DNA from: an uncultured Eubacteriales bacterium
GTDB lineage: Bacteria; Bacillota; Clostridia; Christensenellales; CAG-314
Direction: 5' to 3'
Length of the DNA: 9,311 nucleotides
Assembly: GCA_948938605.1 (NCBI GenBank)
Contig: CARAIG010000007.1
Coordinates: forward strand, 1-9,311
The notes beneath the pieces are model-generated. The model worked only from the letters and a program-made list of their open reading frames with translations. It was not told the DNA's origin and searched no databases. Every line of letters starts with the position of its first letter. The first letter of the stretch is position 1. A program made the position numbers and the translations under genes. This document shows positions 1 through 7,300 of this stretch, piece after piece.

Positions 1-73
1 AACTTAAAGTTTTTTACATTTTAACAAAACAGCGTTAGTAAAATAGTAGCGTATCACTTTGCGGAGGTAAGTT

Positions 74-760
74 ATGTTGACATTAGGCATAATAGATGAC
101 GGTGTGGGGATGTTTCCGACGTATTACAAATTAAAGCAAGTACTAAGCGGCAATTACGTCTGTATGCTTGTTCGTGATTGTTTTCCTTTAAACAAACTCG
201 GCTATCAACAATTGTATAATGTAGGTAAATCGGCAATAGACGCACTGGTAAGTTTGGGTTGCGATGTAATAGCGCTGTCGTCGGTAAGTTTGTCTTGTGT
301 GTACAAACGTCTTGCTTGCAATTTAGCGGTTCCGCTGTATGCGTCCGAAGCTCCCATTTTGCACGCGTCAACTTATACTGCGTCTAACGTGCTTGTTTGT
401 TGTGACAGTACAGCAGTTTTTCGTTCAAATTTGACTAATGCATTGTTTTGTATAATGGACGAATTTCCCGTTTTGGCGGAAGCCGCACACGAACGGCAAA
501 TTGTAGATTATATAGATAAATGTTTACAACCTTATGACGGGCAGTTCGATTGCATTGCACTTGCAAGCAGCAGTATGAATTTGTACAAACACTGCTTTAA
601 CAGAGTTTGTCCCAATGCTCGCGTTTTTGACAGTCTTGACGGAATTGCGCGCAAAATCCGCAAAAAATACGGTAAAATAGCCAAAGAAGACGGTATTTGC
701 AAAGTAATAGACCGACAAGGCTTGGATATAACCGAAAAATACGCTTTTTTCTTTGAATAA
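74..760 (+). CDS. Glutamate/aspartate racemase-fold protein lacking the catalytic cysteines
   Basis: This 228-residue protein follows the layout of glutamate racemase (MurI), which makes D-glutamate for peptidoglycan. The N-terminus LGIIDDGVG (residues 4-12) matches the family's IGxFDSGVGG. RDCFPLNKLG (34-43) sits where GDTARxPYG is expected. CDVIALSSVSLS (63-74) occupies the place of the first catalytic motif (VIACNTAS), and DCIALASSSMNLY (159-171) the place of the second (xxLGCTHYP). L68 and S165 fall where the two catalytic cysteines should be, and S167 replaces the histidine. Racemization by the usual two-cysteine mechanism is therefore unlikely. The length is somewhat short for MurI (usually about 250-280). 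There is no signal peptide. The ATG has a good ribosome site, GGAGGT at 63-68. It could be a regulatory or diverged-substrate relative. The fold assignment is by motif reading only; function is unknown. Confidence 0.55.
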   Translation: MLTLGIIDDGVGMFPTYYKLKQVLSGNYVCMLVRDCFPLNKLGYQQLYNVGKSAIDALVSLGCDVIALSSVSLSCVYKRLACNLAVPLYASEAPILHASTYTASNVLVCCDSTAVFRSNLTNALFCIMDEFPVLAEAAHERQIVDYIDKCLQPYDGQFDCIALASSSMNLYKHCFNRVCPNARVFDSLDGIARKIRKKYGKIAKEDGICKVIDRQGLDITEKYAFFFE

Positions 761-777
761 TTGTACAAATTATTTTT
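756..777 (+). terminator. Weak AT-only hairpin at the end of the racemase-like gene
   Basis: AATAATT (756-762) and AATTATT (768-774) form a 7-bp stem with a GTACA loop, followed by three more T. The stem starts inside the stop-codon region and has no G-C pair, so termination would be weak at best. The next gene has its own promoter immediately downstream. Confidence 0.3.
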
Positions 778-792
778 CAATACCTATTGAAA
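775..792. promoter_or_regulatory. Inverted repeat over the -35 box of the EF-G-like gene (candidate operator)
   Basis: TTTCAATA-CC-TATTGAAA is a perfect inverted repeat, 8-bp arms with a 2-bp spacer. Its right arm contains the whole TTGAAA -35 hexamer (787-792). A dimeric protein bound here would compete with RNA polymerase. That is an inference from position; the cognate regulator is unknown. Confidence 0.4.
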
Positions 793-815
793 TTCGGTTT
801 TAAATACGTTATAAT
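787..815 (+). promoter_or_regulatory. Promoter of the EF-G-like gene
   Basis: TTGAAA (787-792), a 17-bp spacer and a perfect TATAAT (810-815) form a near-consensus vegetative promoter. It lies 58 bp before the ATG at 874, so the GTPase gene can be transcribed independently of the racemase-like gene. It also argues against an upstream TTG start at 787, since that TTG is the first part of the -35 box. Confidence 0.8.
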
Positions 816-873
816 AATTAACGGTACGATTTTAAAAATCAATTTAAAAACCAATTTAACTAGGAGTATCAAT

Positions 874-2919
874 ATGGCAGTTTACGCAAAAGACATCAGA
901 AATATTGCACTTATCGGTCACAGCGGCGAAGGTAAAACCACGCTTGCCGAAGCAATCCTTTATAATGCAGGCGCTATTGACAGACAAGGAAAAGTCGATG
1001 ACGGCAACTCCACAATGGACTTTGACGCCGAAGAAACGTCGCGCCACATATCCATAAGTTTGTCGGTGGCTAATTGTACTTACAAAGGCACCAAAATCAA
1101 CATTATCGACGTCCCCGGATATTTCGATTTCGAATGTGAAATGCTCGAAGCTCTGTCCGTTGCCGACAGCGCAATTATCGTAACGTCTGCTACGGGTTCG
1201 ATGTCGGTAGGTACCGAAAAGGCGTTGGAATACTGCGCTGAGCATAAAATTCCGTCTTTGATTTTTGTCAGCGGTATCGACAAGGAAAATGCCAACTACA
1301 ACGCAACCGTCGAAGCTATAAAGGTTAAGTTCCCCAAAGCGGTATCGATACTTGTTCCCGAACTTGACGGACACAAAATGGTCGGTTACGTAGACGTAGT
1401 ATCCGGCACTTATCTCAACTTTAAAAACGGCGTAGGCGCATCAATACCCGACGGCTTAAAAGGCGATTACGATATTGCCCGCAGTGCAATGGTGGAAATT
1501 GCCGCTGAAAGCGACGACGAACTTATGATGAAGTTCTTTGACGGCGAAGAATTGACGGACGCGGAAATTACTCGCGGATTTGCCGTAGGACTTCTTAACG
1601 GAACAACCATTCCTGTGCTTGCGGGTTCGGGACTTACAAATAAGGGCGTTATTAACCTTATGGATACAATTGTAGGTTCTTTGCCTAGCCCGGCTGTACG
1701 CGCTACTAAGGATGTCAACGGCAAGGAAATTCCCGCCGACGCCAACGCTCCCGTAGTTTTGCGGGTATTTAAGACAATTGCCGATCCGTTTGTGGGCAGA
1801 TTGTCGCTGTTTAAGGTTATCCGCGGTACTTTAAAGAGCGGTATGAACTTGAAAAACATTACAAGCGACGCTAATGAAAAAATCAGTGCGGTTTATTTTA
1901 TGAAAGGTAAAAAGCAGGAAACTGTCGATTGCGCTTTCGCGGGCGACATTGCCGCGCTTGCTAAACTTTCGGCAACGTCCACAGGCGACGTGCTTTGCGA
2001 AGGTGCCGAAGTACAACTTAAACCCGTCGAACTTCCCCGTCCCGTTTATTCGCGCGCAGTATACGCTGCAAAGAAGGGCGACGAAGACAAGGTATTCGGC
2101 GGATTGTCCAAGTTAAAGGACGAAGATATAGCATTTACCGTATCCAAGGACCCTGACACAGGCGAAATGTTATTGCAAGGTTTGGGCGACACTCAACTTG
2201 ACGTAATTTGCAAAAAACTTAAATCTAAATTTAACTGCGAAGCAGTATTGCAAGATCCGCGTATTCCCTACCGCGAAACAATCCGTAAGCAAGCGGAAGG
2301 CGAAGGTAAGCACAAAAAGCAATCGGGCGGTGCCGGACAATACGGTCATTGTAAAGTCCGCTTCGAACCGGGTGCTGCCGACGGCGTATTCGAATTTGTC
2401 GACGCAGTAGTAGGCGGAACCGTTCCCCGTCAATTTATCCCTTCGGTCGAAAAGGGATTGCGTGCCGCCATTAGCGAAGGCGTACTTGCGGGCTACCCGA
2501 TGGTAAACCTTAAATGTACGTTGTTCGACGGATCTACCCACCCCGTAGACGGCAAGGATATTGCATTCCAATTGGCGGCTAAAATTGCTTACAAGGAAGG
2601 TTGCTTAAAGGCGGGACCTGTTCTTCTCGAACCGGTGTACGAACTTAAAATTACCATTCCGTCCGATTATCTCGGCGACGTAATGGGTGATATGAATAAA
2701 CGCCGCGGACGTATTATGGGAACCGAAGGCGTAGGCAGTAAACAAATAGTAACGGCGGAAGCCCCCTTGGGCGAAATCCTTAAATACGCAACCGACCTCC
2801 GCAGTATGACGCAAGGTCGCGGTAAGTTCGAAATGAGCTTTGCCCGTTACGAGGAAGTTCCTCCCGCAAGCGTAACTAAGATTGTGGAAGAAGCTAAAAA
2901 ACTCCACGCCGAAGAATAA
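874..2919 (+). CDS. fusA: Elongation factor G-like translational GTPase
   Basis: A 681-residue EF-G paralogue with all five EF-G domains in order. The GTPase domain spans about 1-270: P-loop GHSGEGKTT at 15-23, switch I RHISI at 57-61, switch II DVPGYFDF at 79-86. Domain II is about 290-375 and domain III about 385-455. Domain IV carries GQYGHCKVRFEP (about 488-499) and the tip loop GGTVPRQFIP. Domain V ends near 660. Canonical EF-G drives ribosomal translocation. This sequence resembles the second EF-G type (FusA2/EF-G2) of many Firmicutes and Actinobacteria, where DTPGH is replaced by xxPGY and the physiological role is less clear. Y83 stands where the catalytic histidine of EF-G lies. More unusually, the NKxD guanine-specificity motif reads SGID (133-136). 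The start at 874 is chosen because TAGGAG (861-866) precedes it, MAVYAKDIRNIALIGH matches the family N-terminus, and the promoter excludes the longer TTG start. I am confident of the family but not that this is the housekeeping translocase. Confidence 0.9.
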   Translation: MAVYAKDIRNIALIGHSGEGKTTLAEAILYNAGAIDRQGKVDDGNSTMDFDAEETSRHISISLSVANCTYKGTKINIIDVPGYFDFECEMLEALSVADSAIIVTSATGSMSVGTEKALEYCAEHKIPSLIFVSGIDKENANYNATVEAIKVKFPKAVSILVPELDGHKMVGYVDVVSGTYLNFKNGVGASIPDGLKGDYDIARSAMVEIAAESDDELMMKFFDGEELTDAEITRGFAVGLLNGTTIPVLAGSGLTNKGVINLMDTIVGSLPSPAVRATKDVNGKEIPADANAPVVLRVFKTIADPFVGRLSLFKVIRGTLKSGMNLKNITSDANEKISAVYFMKGKKQETVDCAFAGDIAALAKLSATSTGDVLCEGAEVQLKPVELPRPVYSRAVYAAKKGDEDKVFGGLSKLKDEDIAFTVSKDPDTGEMLLQGLGDTQLDVICKKLKSKFNCEAVLQDPRIPYRETIRKQAEGEGKHKKQSGGAGQYGHCKVRFEPGAADGVFEFVDAVVGGTVPRQFIPSVEKGLRAAISEGVLAGYPMVNLKCTLFDGSTHPVDGKDIAFQLAAKIAYKEGCLKAGPVLLEPVYELKITIPSDYLGDVMGDMNKRRGRIMGTEGVGSKQIVTAEAPLGEILKYATDLRSMTQGRGKFEMSFARYEEVPPASVTKIVEEAKKLHAEE

Positions 2920-3049
2920 TTTTTTAGGTCGTATAAAGGCACATCTACTGCGTTAAACATCGACAGTGGCTCAGTCACGTACGCATTAGTACGCTCCTTT
3001 GCCACCGTCTCGTTTTCCTTGTATCTGCACCTTTCTCCGTCCTAAAAAA
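2920..3049. repeat. 130-bp interrupted palindrome (MITE-like or REP-like intergenic element)
   Basis: The element begins one base after the EF-G-like stop codon and has 9-bp inverted ends, TTTTTTAGG (2920-2928) and CCTAAAAAA (3041-3049). Nested inside are further paired arms in register: AAAGG/CCTTT (2935-2939 with 3030-3034), AAAC/GTTT (2955-2958 with 3012-3015), GAC/GTC (2962-2964 with 3007-3009), GTGGC/GCCAC (2966-2970 with 3001-3005) and CGTAC/GTACG (2978-2982 with 2989-2993) around a GCATTA loop. Symmetric internal loops separate the arms. No protein is encoded. In RNA it would be a long rod-like hairpin in the 3' untranslated region of the GTPase transcript. The form suggests a small non-autonomous palindromic repeat, but only one copy is in the window, so dispersal cannot be shown. 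Confidence 0.6.
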
Positions 3050-3084
3050 GACTGTTTAATATAAATAGTAAAAACGATAACAAT

Positions 3085-3121
3085 AAACCAGTAGGGGAGT
3101 TCCCTACCGGTTTTGCGTTTT
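3085..3121 (+). terminator. Rho-independent terminator after the EF-G-like gene
   Basis: AAACC-A-GTAGGG (3085-3096) pairs with CCCTAC-C-GGTTT (3102-3113) around a GAGTT loop, with one A/C mismatch, followed by TTTTGCGTTTT. It is about 165 bp past the stop codon, so the 130-bp palindrome would lie within the transcript. The T tract is interrupted by GCG, so efficiency may be moderate. Confidence 0.7.
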
Positions 3122-3224
3122 AAGGTATGGGTAGCAAAATTAGTATTCGCAACACTGTATTGAACTTACACGTTTTTTTACTCGAAACAAACAGATTGAA
3201 TTTTAAATATCAATATTTGATTGT

Positions 3225-3261
3225 AAGCCTGCAAGATTGTATTCTTGCGGGCTTGTTTTTT
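3225..3261 (+). terminator. Second strong rho-independent terminator, with no gene before it
   Basis: AAGCC-T-GCAAGA (3225-3236) pairs with TCTTGC-G-GGCTT (3243-3254) around a 6-base loop, counting one T-G wobble, and is followed by GTTTTTT. It lies only about 110 bp after the previous terminator. In 3122-3224 I see no credible gene and no convincing promoter. It may back up the first terminator, end an unrecognised small RNA, or be the remnant of a lost gene. It insulates the promoter that begins at 3293. Confidence 0.75.
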
Positions 3262-3292
3262 AGGTTTTTTATTGAAAAGTTTTTTAAATCTA

Positions 3293-3323
3293 TTGACAAA
3301 TTTGTCTAGGGGGGGGGTATCAT
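3293..3323 (+). promoter_or_regulatory. Distal promoter with a poly-G spacer (candidate phase-variable promoter)
   Basis: A perfect TTGACA (3293-3298) and TATCAT (3318-3323, one mismatch to TATAAT) are separated by 19 bp, of which nine are consecutive G. Loss of two G would give the optimal 17-bp spacing. The -35 box overlaps GACAAATTTGTC (3295-3306), a perfect 12-bp palindrome and possible operator. Transcription would give a leader of about 135 nt before the XRE-type gene. The function is inferred from layout. Confidence 0.55.
3309..3317. repeat. Homopolymeric G9 tract
   Basis: Nine G in a row in otherwise AT-rich DNA, precisely between the -35 and -10 hexamers of the distal promoter. Mononucleotide runs of this length are prone to slipped-strand mispairing during replication. 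Length errors in sequencing or assembly are also common at such runs. Confidence 0.85.
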
Positions 3324-3347
3324 ATTATTTACAACAATATTAGCCAT

Positions 3348-3385
3348 ATTCAACTCAAAGTAAAGGAAATTCAACTAACGGTTGA
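3348..3385. promoter_or_regulatory. Repeated ATTCAACT motif with an inverted half-site (candidate operator)
   Basis: ATTCAACT occurs at 3348-3355 and again at 3369-3376, 21 bp start to start, which is two helical turns. TCAAC (3371-3375) also forms an inverted repeat with GTTGA (3381-3385) over a 5-bp spacer. The cluster lies between the two promoters of the XRE-type gene, a plausible place for autoregulation. The motifs are short, so chance occurrence is possible. Confidence 0.3.
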
Positions 3386-3395
3386 GAGAAAACGA

Positions 3396-3424
3396 TTGAA
3401 AAAGTTGCCCGTCTATATTAAAAT
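3396..3424 (+). promoter_or_regulatory. Proximal promoter of the XRE-regulator/lipoprotein operon
   Basis: TTGAAA (3396-3401), a 17-bp spacer and TAAAAT (3419-3424) make a good vegetative promoter ending 41 bp before the ATG at 3466. A short leader with GGGGGAA (3454-3460) as ribosome site follows. It would keep basal expression going when the distal poly-G promoter is off. Confidence 0.7.
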
Positions 3425-3465
3425 AGAAGTATAAATTTAAACAAAATTTTATTGGGGGAAAACAA

Positions 3466-4338
3466 ATGACGCTAGGCGAAAAAATCAGTCAGTTGCGTAA
3501 AGAACGCAACTTAACGCAAGCAGAACTTGGCAACGAATTGGGCGTAACTTATCAAGCGGTTTCTAAATGGGAAAGGGACGATTCGATGCCGGATTTCGAT
3601 ATGATTTCGAAATTGGCTAAATTGTTCGGCGTTTCAATATCGTACTTTGAAAACGGCAGCGAACTTTGCGAACAAGACGAAGAAGATTCGGTGCAAGACG
3701 ATGAATACGGCGGGCAAGGAGTTGCGGCAGCGGACAGTCAAATCTTGGGTGTTTGCACTGTGTGCGGCAAATATATTAATAAGGATACCGTAGGGGAAGA
3801 GAGTCCTAAACTTATTTGCATAGATTGCTGTGAAGCTCGGCAAGAACAAGCCGAACGCGACGAACGTGCCTTGATTGAAAAGGAACGCAGGGACAGGAGT
3901 GCGTTGTCTTGGCAATTTACCAAGCGTTCTATTATTGCGTCGGTAGTTGCGGGTATTATATCTATACTTTTTTTGGTTGGCGGTATAATTTCGAAAGATG
4001 AACTGTTACACGATTTTGCAACGGGTGAGTTTGTCGGATTGCTAATAGCGGTATTTGTAACAATTTTTACTTGGGTATTTCAATTGTTCTTCTACGGTGC
4101 AGTACGCTCGGTGACTCTTGCGGGAATGTTCTTTATACGTTTGCCGGGGATAATATTTTCTGCCGACCTAGACGGACTGATTTTCTTAATTGCAATGAAA
4201 ATTTTATTCTTTATTATTTCGGCAGTTGTGTTTATCGGTGCAATGGTAGTAACGTCTATTGCAGCAATGGTAGTATCGTTGTTTACTTTTATACCGGTAA
4301 TATTTAAAATAATACGTCGCAACGAAGATATATTGTAA
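3466..4338 (+). CDS. Membrane-anchored XRE-family HTH regulator with a putative zinc ribbon
   Basis: A 290-residue protein with four parts. Residues 1-62 are a classic XRE/Cro-CI helix-turn-helix (LGEKISQLRKERNLTQAELG, then VTYQAVSKWERDDSMPD). An acidic linker follows (about 63-85). Next is a small cysteine module, C97-x2-C100 and C118-x2-C121 (C122 adjacent), spaced like a zinc ribbon. Then comes a highly charged probably helical stretch (about 123-147), and from about 155 a hydrophobic region of four or five membrane helices (about 155-176, 188-210, 213-232, 237-257, 259-281), ending in basic KIIRR. The DNA-binding part should be cytoplasmic and tethered to the membrane. Such HTH-plus-membrane proteins are common in Clostridia, but the signal sensed is generally unknown. 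It is followed after 37 bp by the lipoprotein gene, whose expression it may control or with which it may share a stimulus; that is inference. No signal peptide and no kinase domain are seen. Confidence 0.8.
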   Translation: MTLGEKISQLRKERNLTQAELGNELGVTYQAVSKWERDDSMPDFDMISKLAKLFGVSISYFENGSELCEQDEEDSVQDDEYGGQGVAAADSQILGVCTVCGKYINKDTVGEESPKLICIDCCEARQEQAERDERALIEKERRDRSALSWQFTKRSIIASVVAGIISILFLVGGIISKDELLHDFATGEFVGLLIAVFVTIFTWVFQLFFYGAVRSVTLAGMFFIRLPGIIFSADLDGLIFLIAMKILFFIISAVVFIGAMVVTSIAAMVVSLFTFIPVIFKIIRRNEDIL

Positions 4339-4375
4339 ACGATTAAAAAATTACAAAATAAATAAGGAGCAGACA

Positions 4376-7300
4376 ATGAACAACAAAAGAATTATTTTAA
4401 TCTTTATCTTAACTGTAATCTTAGCGGTTTGTTCAATAGCAATTATTGCTTGTGATGACCCTACGGATAACCCTAGTAATCCGCCAAGTGACGAAAAAAC
4501 AATAACGGGCATAACGTTTAGTAATTTGACCGTTGACTATGACGGACAGGAACACGAAATAACAGTTAGCGGAACTTTGCCCCAAGGCGCAAGCGTATCC
4601 TACCAAAATAATAAGGGAACAAACGCAGGTACATACAATGCAACGGCAACAGTTACGTGCGAAGGTTACAAAACTTTAACATTAAATGCAACGCTTAAAA
4701 TCAACAAACTTAATTACGATATGTCCAATGTCGCATGGGATTACTCGACAATGTTTACTTACGACGGAACGGCAAAAACCGTACAGTTAAGCGGAACGTT
4801 GCCTAACGGTGTTACGGTAAAAGCCTATTCGGGAAACACAGCAACGGCAACGGGAACATATACCGCAAAGGTAACTTTTAATTACGACGAAATAAACTAC
4901 AACGCCCCCGTTATTGCCGATTGCAATTGGAAAATTAACGGTGCGGAAATTACAGGCGTTACGCTTGCCGACGTTACGGTAGACTATGACGGACAGGAAC
5001 ACGAATTAACCGTTAACGGAACATTGCCCCAAGGCGCAAATGTAAGTTACGAAAGCAACAAAGGCACAAATGCAGGCGTGTACAATGTCAAGGCTACAAT
5101 AACTTGCACAGGTTACAACACCTTGTTACTAACCGCAACGCTTAAAATCAACAAAATTAATTACGATGTGTCCAACGTCGCGTGGGATTATTCGCAAGCC
5201 TACACCTATGACGGCGAAGTTAAAACCGTATCGCTTACGGGATTGCCCGCGGGCATTACGGTAAAATCGTACAGCAACAACTCTAAAACCGATGCCGGTT
5301 CGTATACTGCAACCGCAACGCTTAGTTACGATGCAGTCAATTACAACGCCCCGCAAATTGACAATTGCGCTTGGGTTATCAACAAGGCGGACATAGTTGC
5401 GGAATTGTCCAACGACTCCGTCGAGTACGATTCGTTGCCGCACAGTTTGCAAGTAGTGGGTAATATCCCGTCGGGAGTTACGGCAACTTACTATTACAAT
5501 GGTGAACAAGTCGATGAAGTATCGGAAGTAGGCGAATACACAGTTAAATGCGTGTTAAGCGGTAAAAATTACAATACTAAGGAACTAACCGCAAAACTGA
5601 CAATTAAGTCTACCGAAGAACAATTATTCAGTGTTGTAACGTCTAACGGCACTATTTATTTCCAAAATAATTTGGACGACAACAAACTGTATAAGGTTAG
5701 CGGAAGTAACGTAGTAAAAATCAGCAACGATATCCCTAATTATATGTTTGCCGAAAACAACGACATATATTATTTTAGCACAAGTCTGTTTAGTAAGGTA
5801 ATTAAAAATTACAACGGTGCGCAAACTTCTACGTTAGCATCTGTTAGCGGCGAATATCTTACAACCGACGGAACTTCCGTATATTATGCGGTAAACAAGT
5901 TGTTTAACACCGACCAAAACGGCATTTACAAATTAAGCCTGGACGGTTCGGATGCCGAACCTGTAAGATTGGTTGCGGACAAAGCGGAATATCTCACTTA
6001 TGCGGACGGATATATTTACTATTCCAACAAGTCCGATGGCGGCAAACTTTACCGTATAGCCGTTACGGCTAACAATGCGCAAGGTACTCAATTGCGCGGT
6101 GACAAAAAGGACGAAAAAGTATCTTACATTATTACCGACGGAAGCAATTTGTATTTCAATTCCACAAAGACGGTGGTTGCAGGCGCAGGCATTGCTTCGG
6201 CAGTTACAAAGTACAATATAGCAAACGGTACCGAAGTTAAGTTGACAACAGATTCGGGCAAATATCTTACAAAAGTAGGCAGTTACATTTACTACATAAA
6301 CAATGACAAAATAACGTCTAATATATTCGGTGACGGTATTTACAAGGTCAGCGCAGCTTTGACTTCGGACAGTAGTATGCCCGGTACAAAAGTTATGTCT
6401 GCCGCAGATAACGACGGTTATTCGTCTTTAACAAGCGACGGAACAAACTTGTATTATTACAGGTTGTACAATAAGCACTTTTATAAAAACAGCATCGACG
6501 GCAACAACGAAGTCGACTTAATGGCTAATTTCCAAGTGGTTGACGACACTGTTTTGACGGGCTATTCGCAACTTGGCGAGTTCAAAGGGGAAATTTACTT
6601 TACAAATCCTTTGGATAACGGTTGCTTGTACAAGTATAATCCTAATACAAGGTCTAAGTTTAAAGTATTGGCAGACAGTGTTTCCAACATATCGTTTTAC
6701 AGTTACGACGGTAAGGACTATATGTATTACAGCACATACATTCTTACAAATTACGCTTTGTTCCGTATGGACTTGTCCACAAACGAAATTACAAAAATAA
6801 CTTCCAAACGTGTCGACAATTTGATATTCGAAGGCGACAAGATATATTGCGTAAGAGTAACGGCGGGCAACAATTCCATTATTCAAATGGACTTAGACGG
6901 CGCAAACGAAGTTGAACTTTACAAAAAGGCCAACGCAAGCCCTGATACGACGGCATTATACAAAATAGGCAATACATTCTATTTCATTATGAATCCTGCT
7001 ACGGGATATCGCAACGTGGATTCGTTTACAATAGGCGACAAGGACAAAACCGACTTGCAGCGTGCTTTAAGTTTTGTTATTGTTAATAATAAAATTTACT
7101 ATTATGCCGCCGTCGGTAGCGGTTTGATAGCAAAGGATGTTAACGAACTTAAAGTGTGCGATTTAGACGGAAGCAACGCTCAAACGCTTGTAAACAATGT
7201 GGATATAACTTATATGTTTGCTGCTGACGGTAAAATTTATTATTCGTCTAAATCATCGCAAAATACAGGCGTATTCGAATATACAATAGCAACGGGACAA

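Noticed and set aside
13..44. Possible promoter before the racemase-like gene (TTTACA and TAAAAT)
   Set aside because: The hexamers at 13-18 and 39-44 are separated by 20 bp, too far for a confident call, and the upstream context is outside the window.
787..873. Upstream TTG start extending the EF-G-like protein by 29 residues
   Set aside because: The TTG is part of the TTGAAA -35 box, the extension would run through the TATAAT box, it has no family similarity, and a good ribosome site sits before the ATG at 874.
856..1374. Long antisense frames opposite the EF-G-like gene (also 1467-1859 and 2170-2571)
   Set aside because: They are opposite a clearly conserved protein, match no family pattern and have no promoter or ribosome site of their own.
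3127..3309. 60-codon open frame on the + strand
   Set aside because: It runs through a strong terminator hairpin and a promoter -35 box, is AT-driven in composition, resembles no known protein and lacks a proper ribosome site.
3324..3465. Possible riboswitch in the leader of the distal promoter transcript
   Set aside because: The leader is AT-rich with only short weak inverted repeats and no terminator or recognisable aptamer core; the proximal promoter lies inside it.
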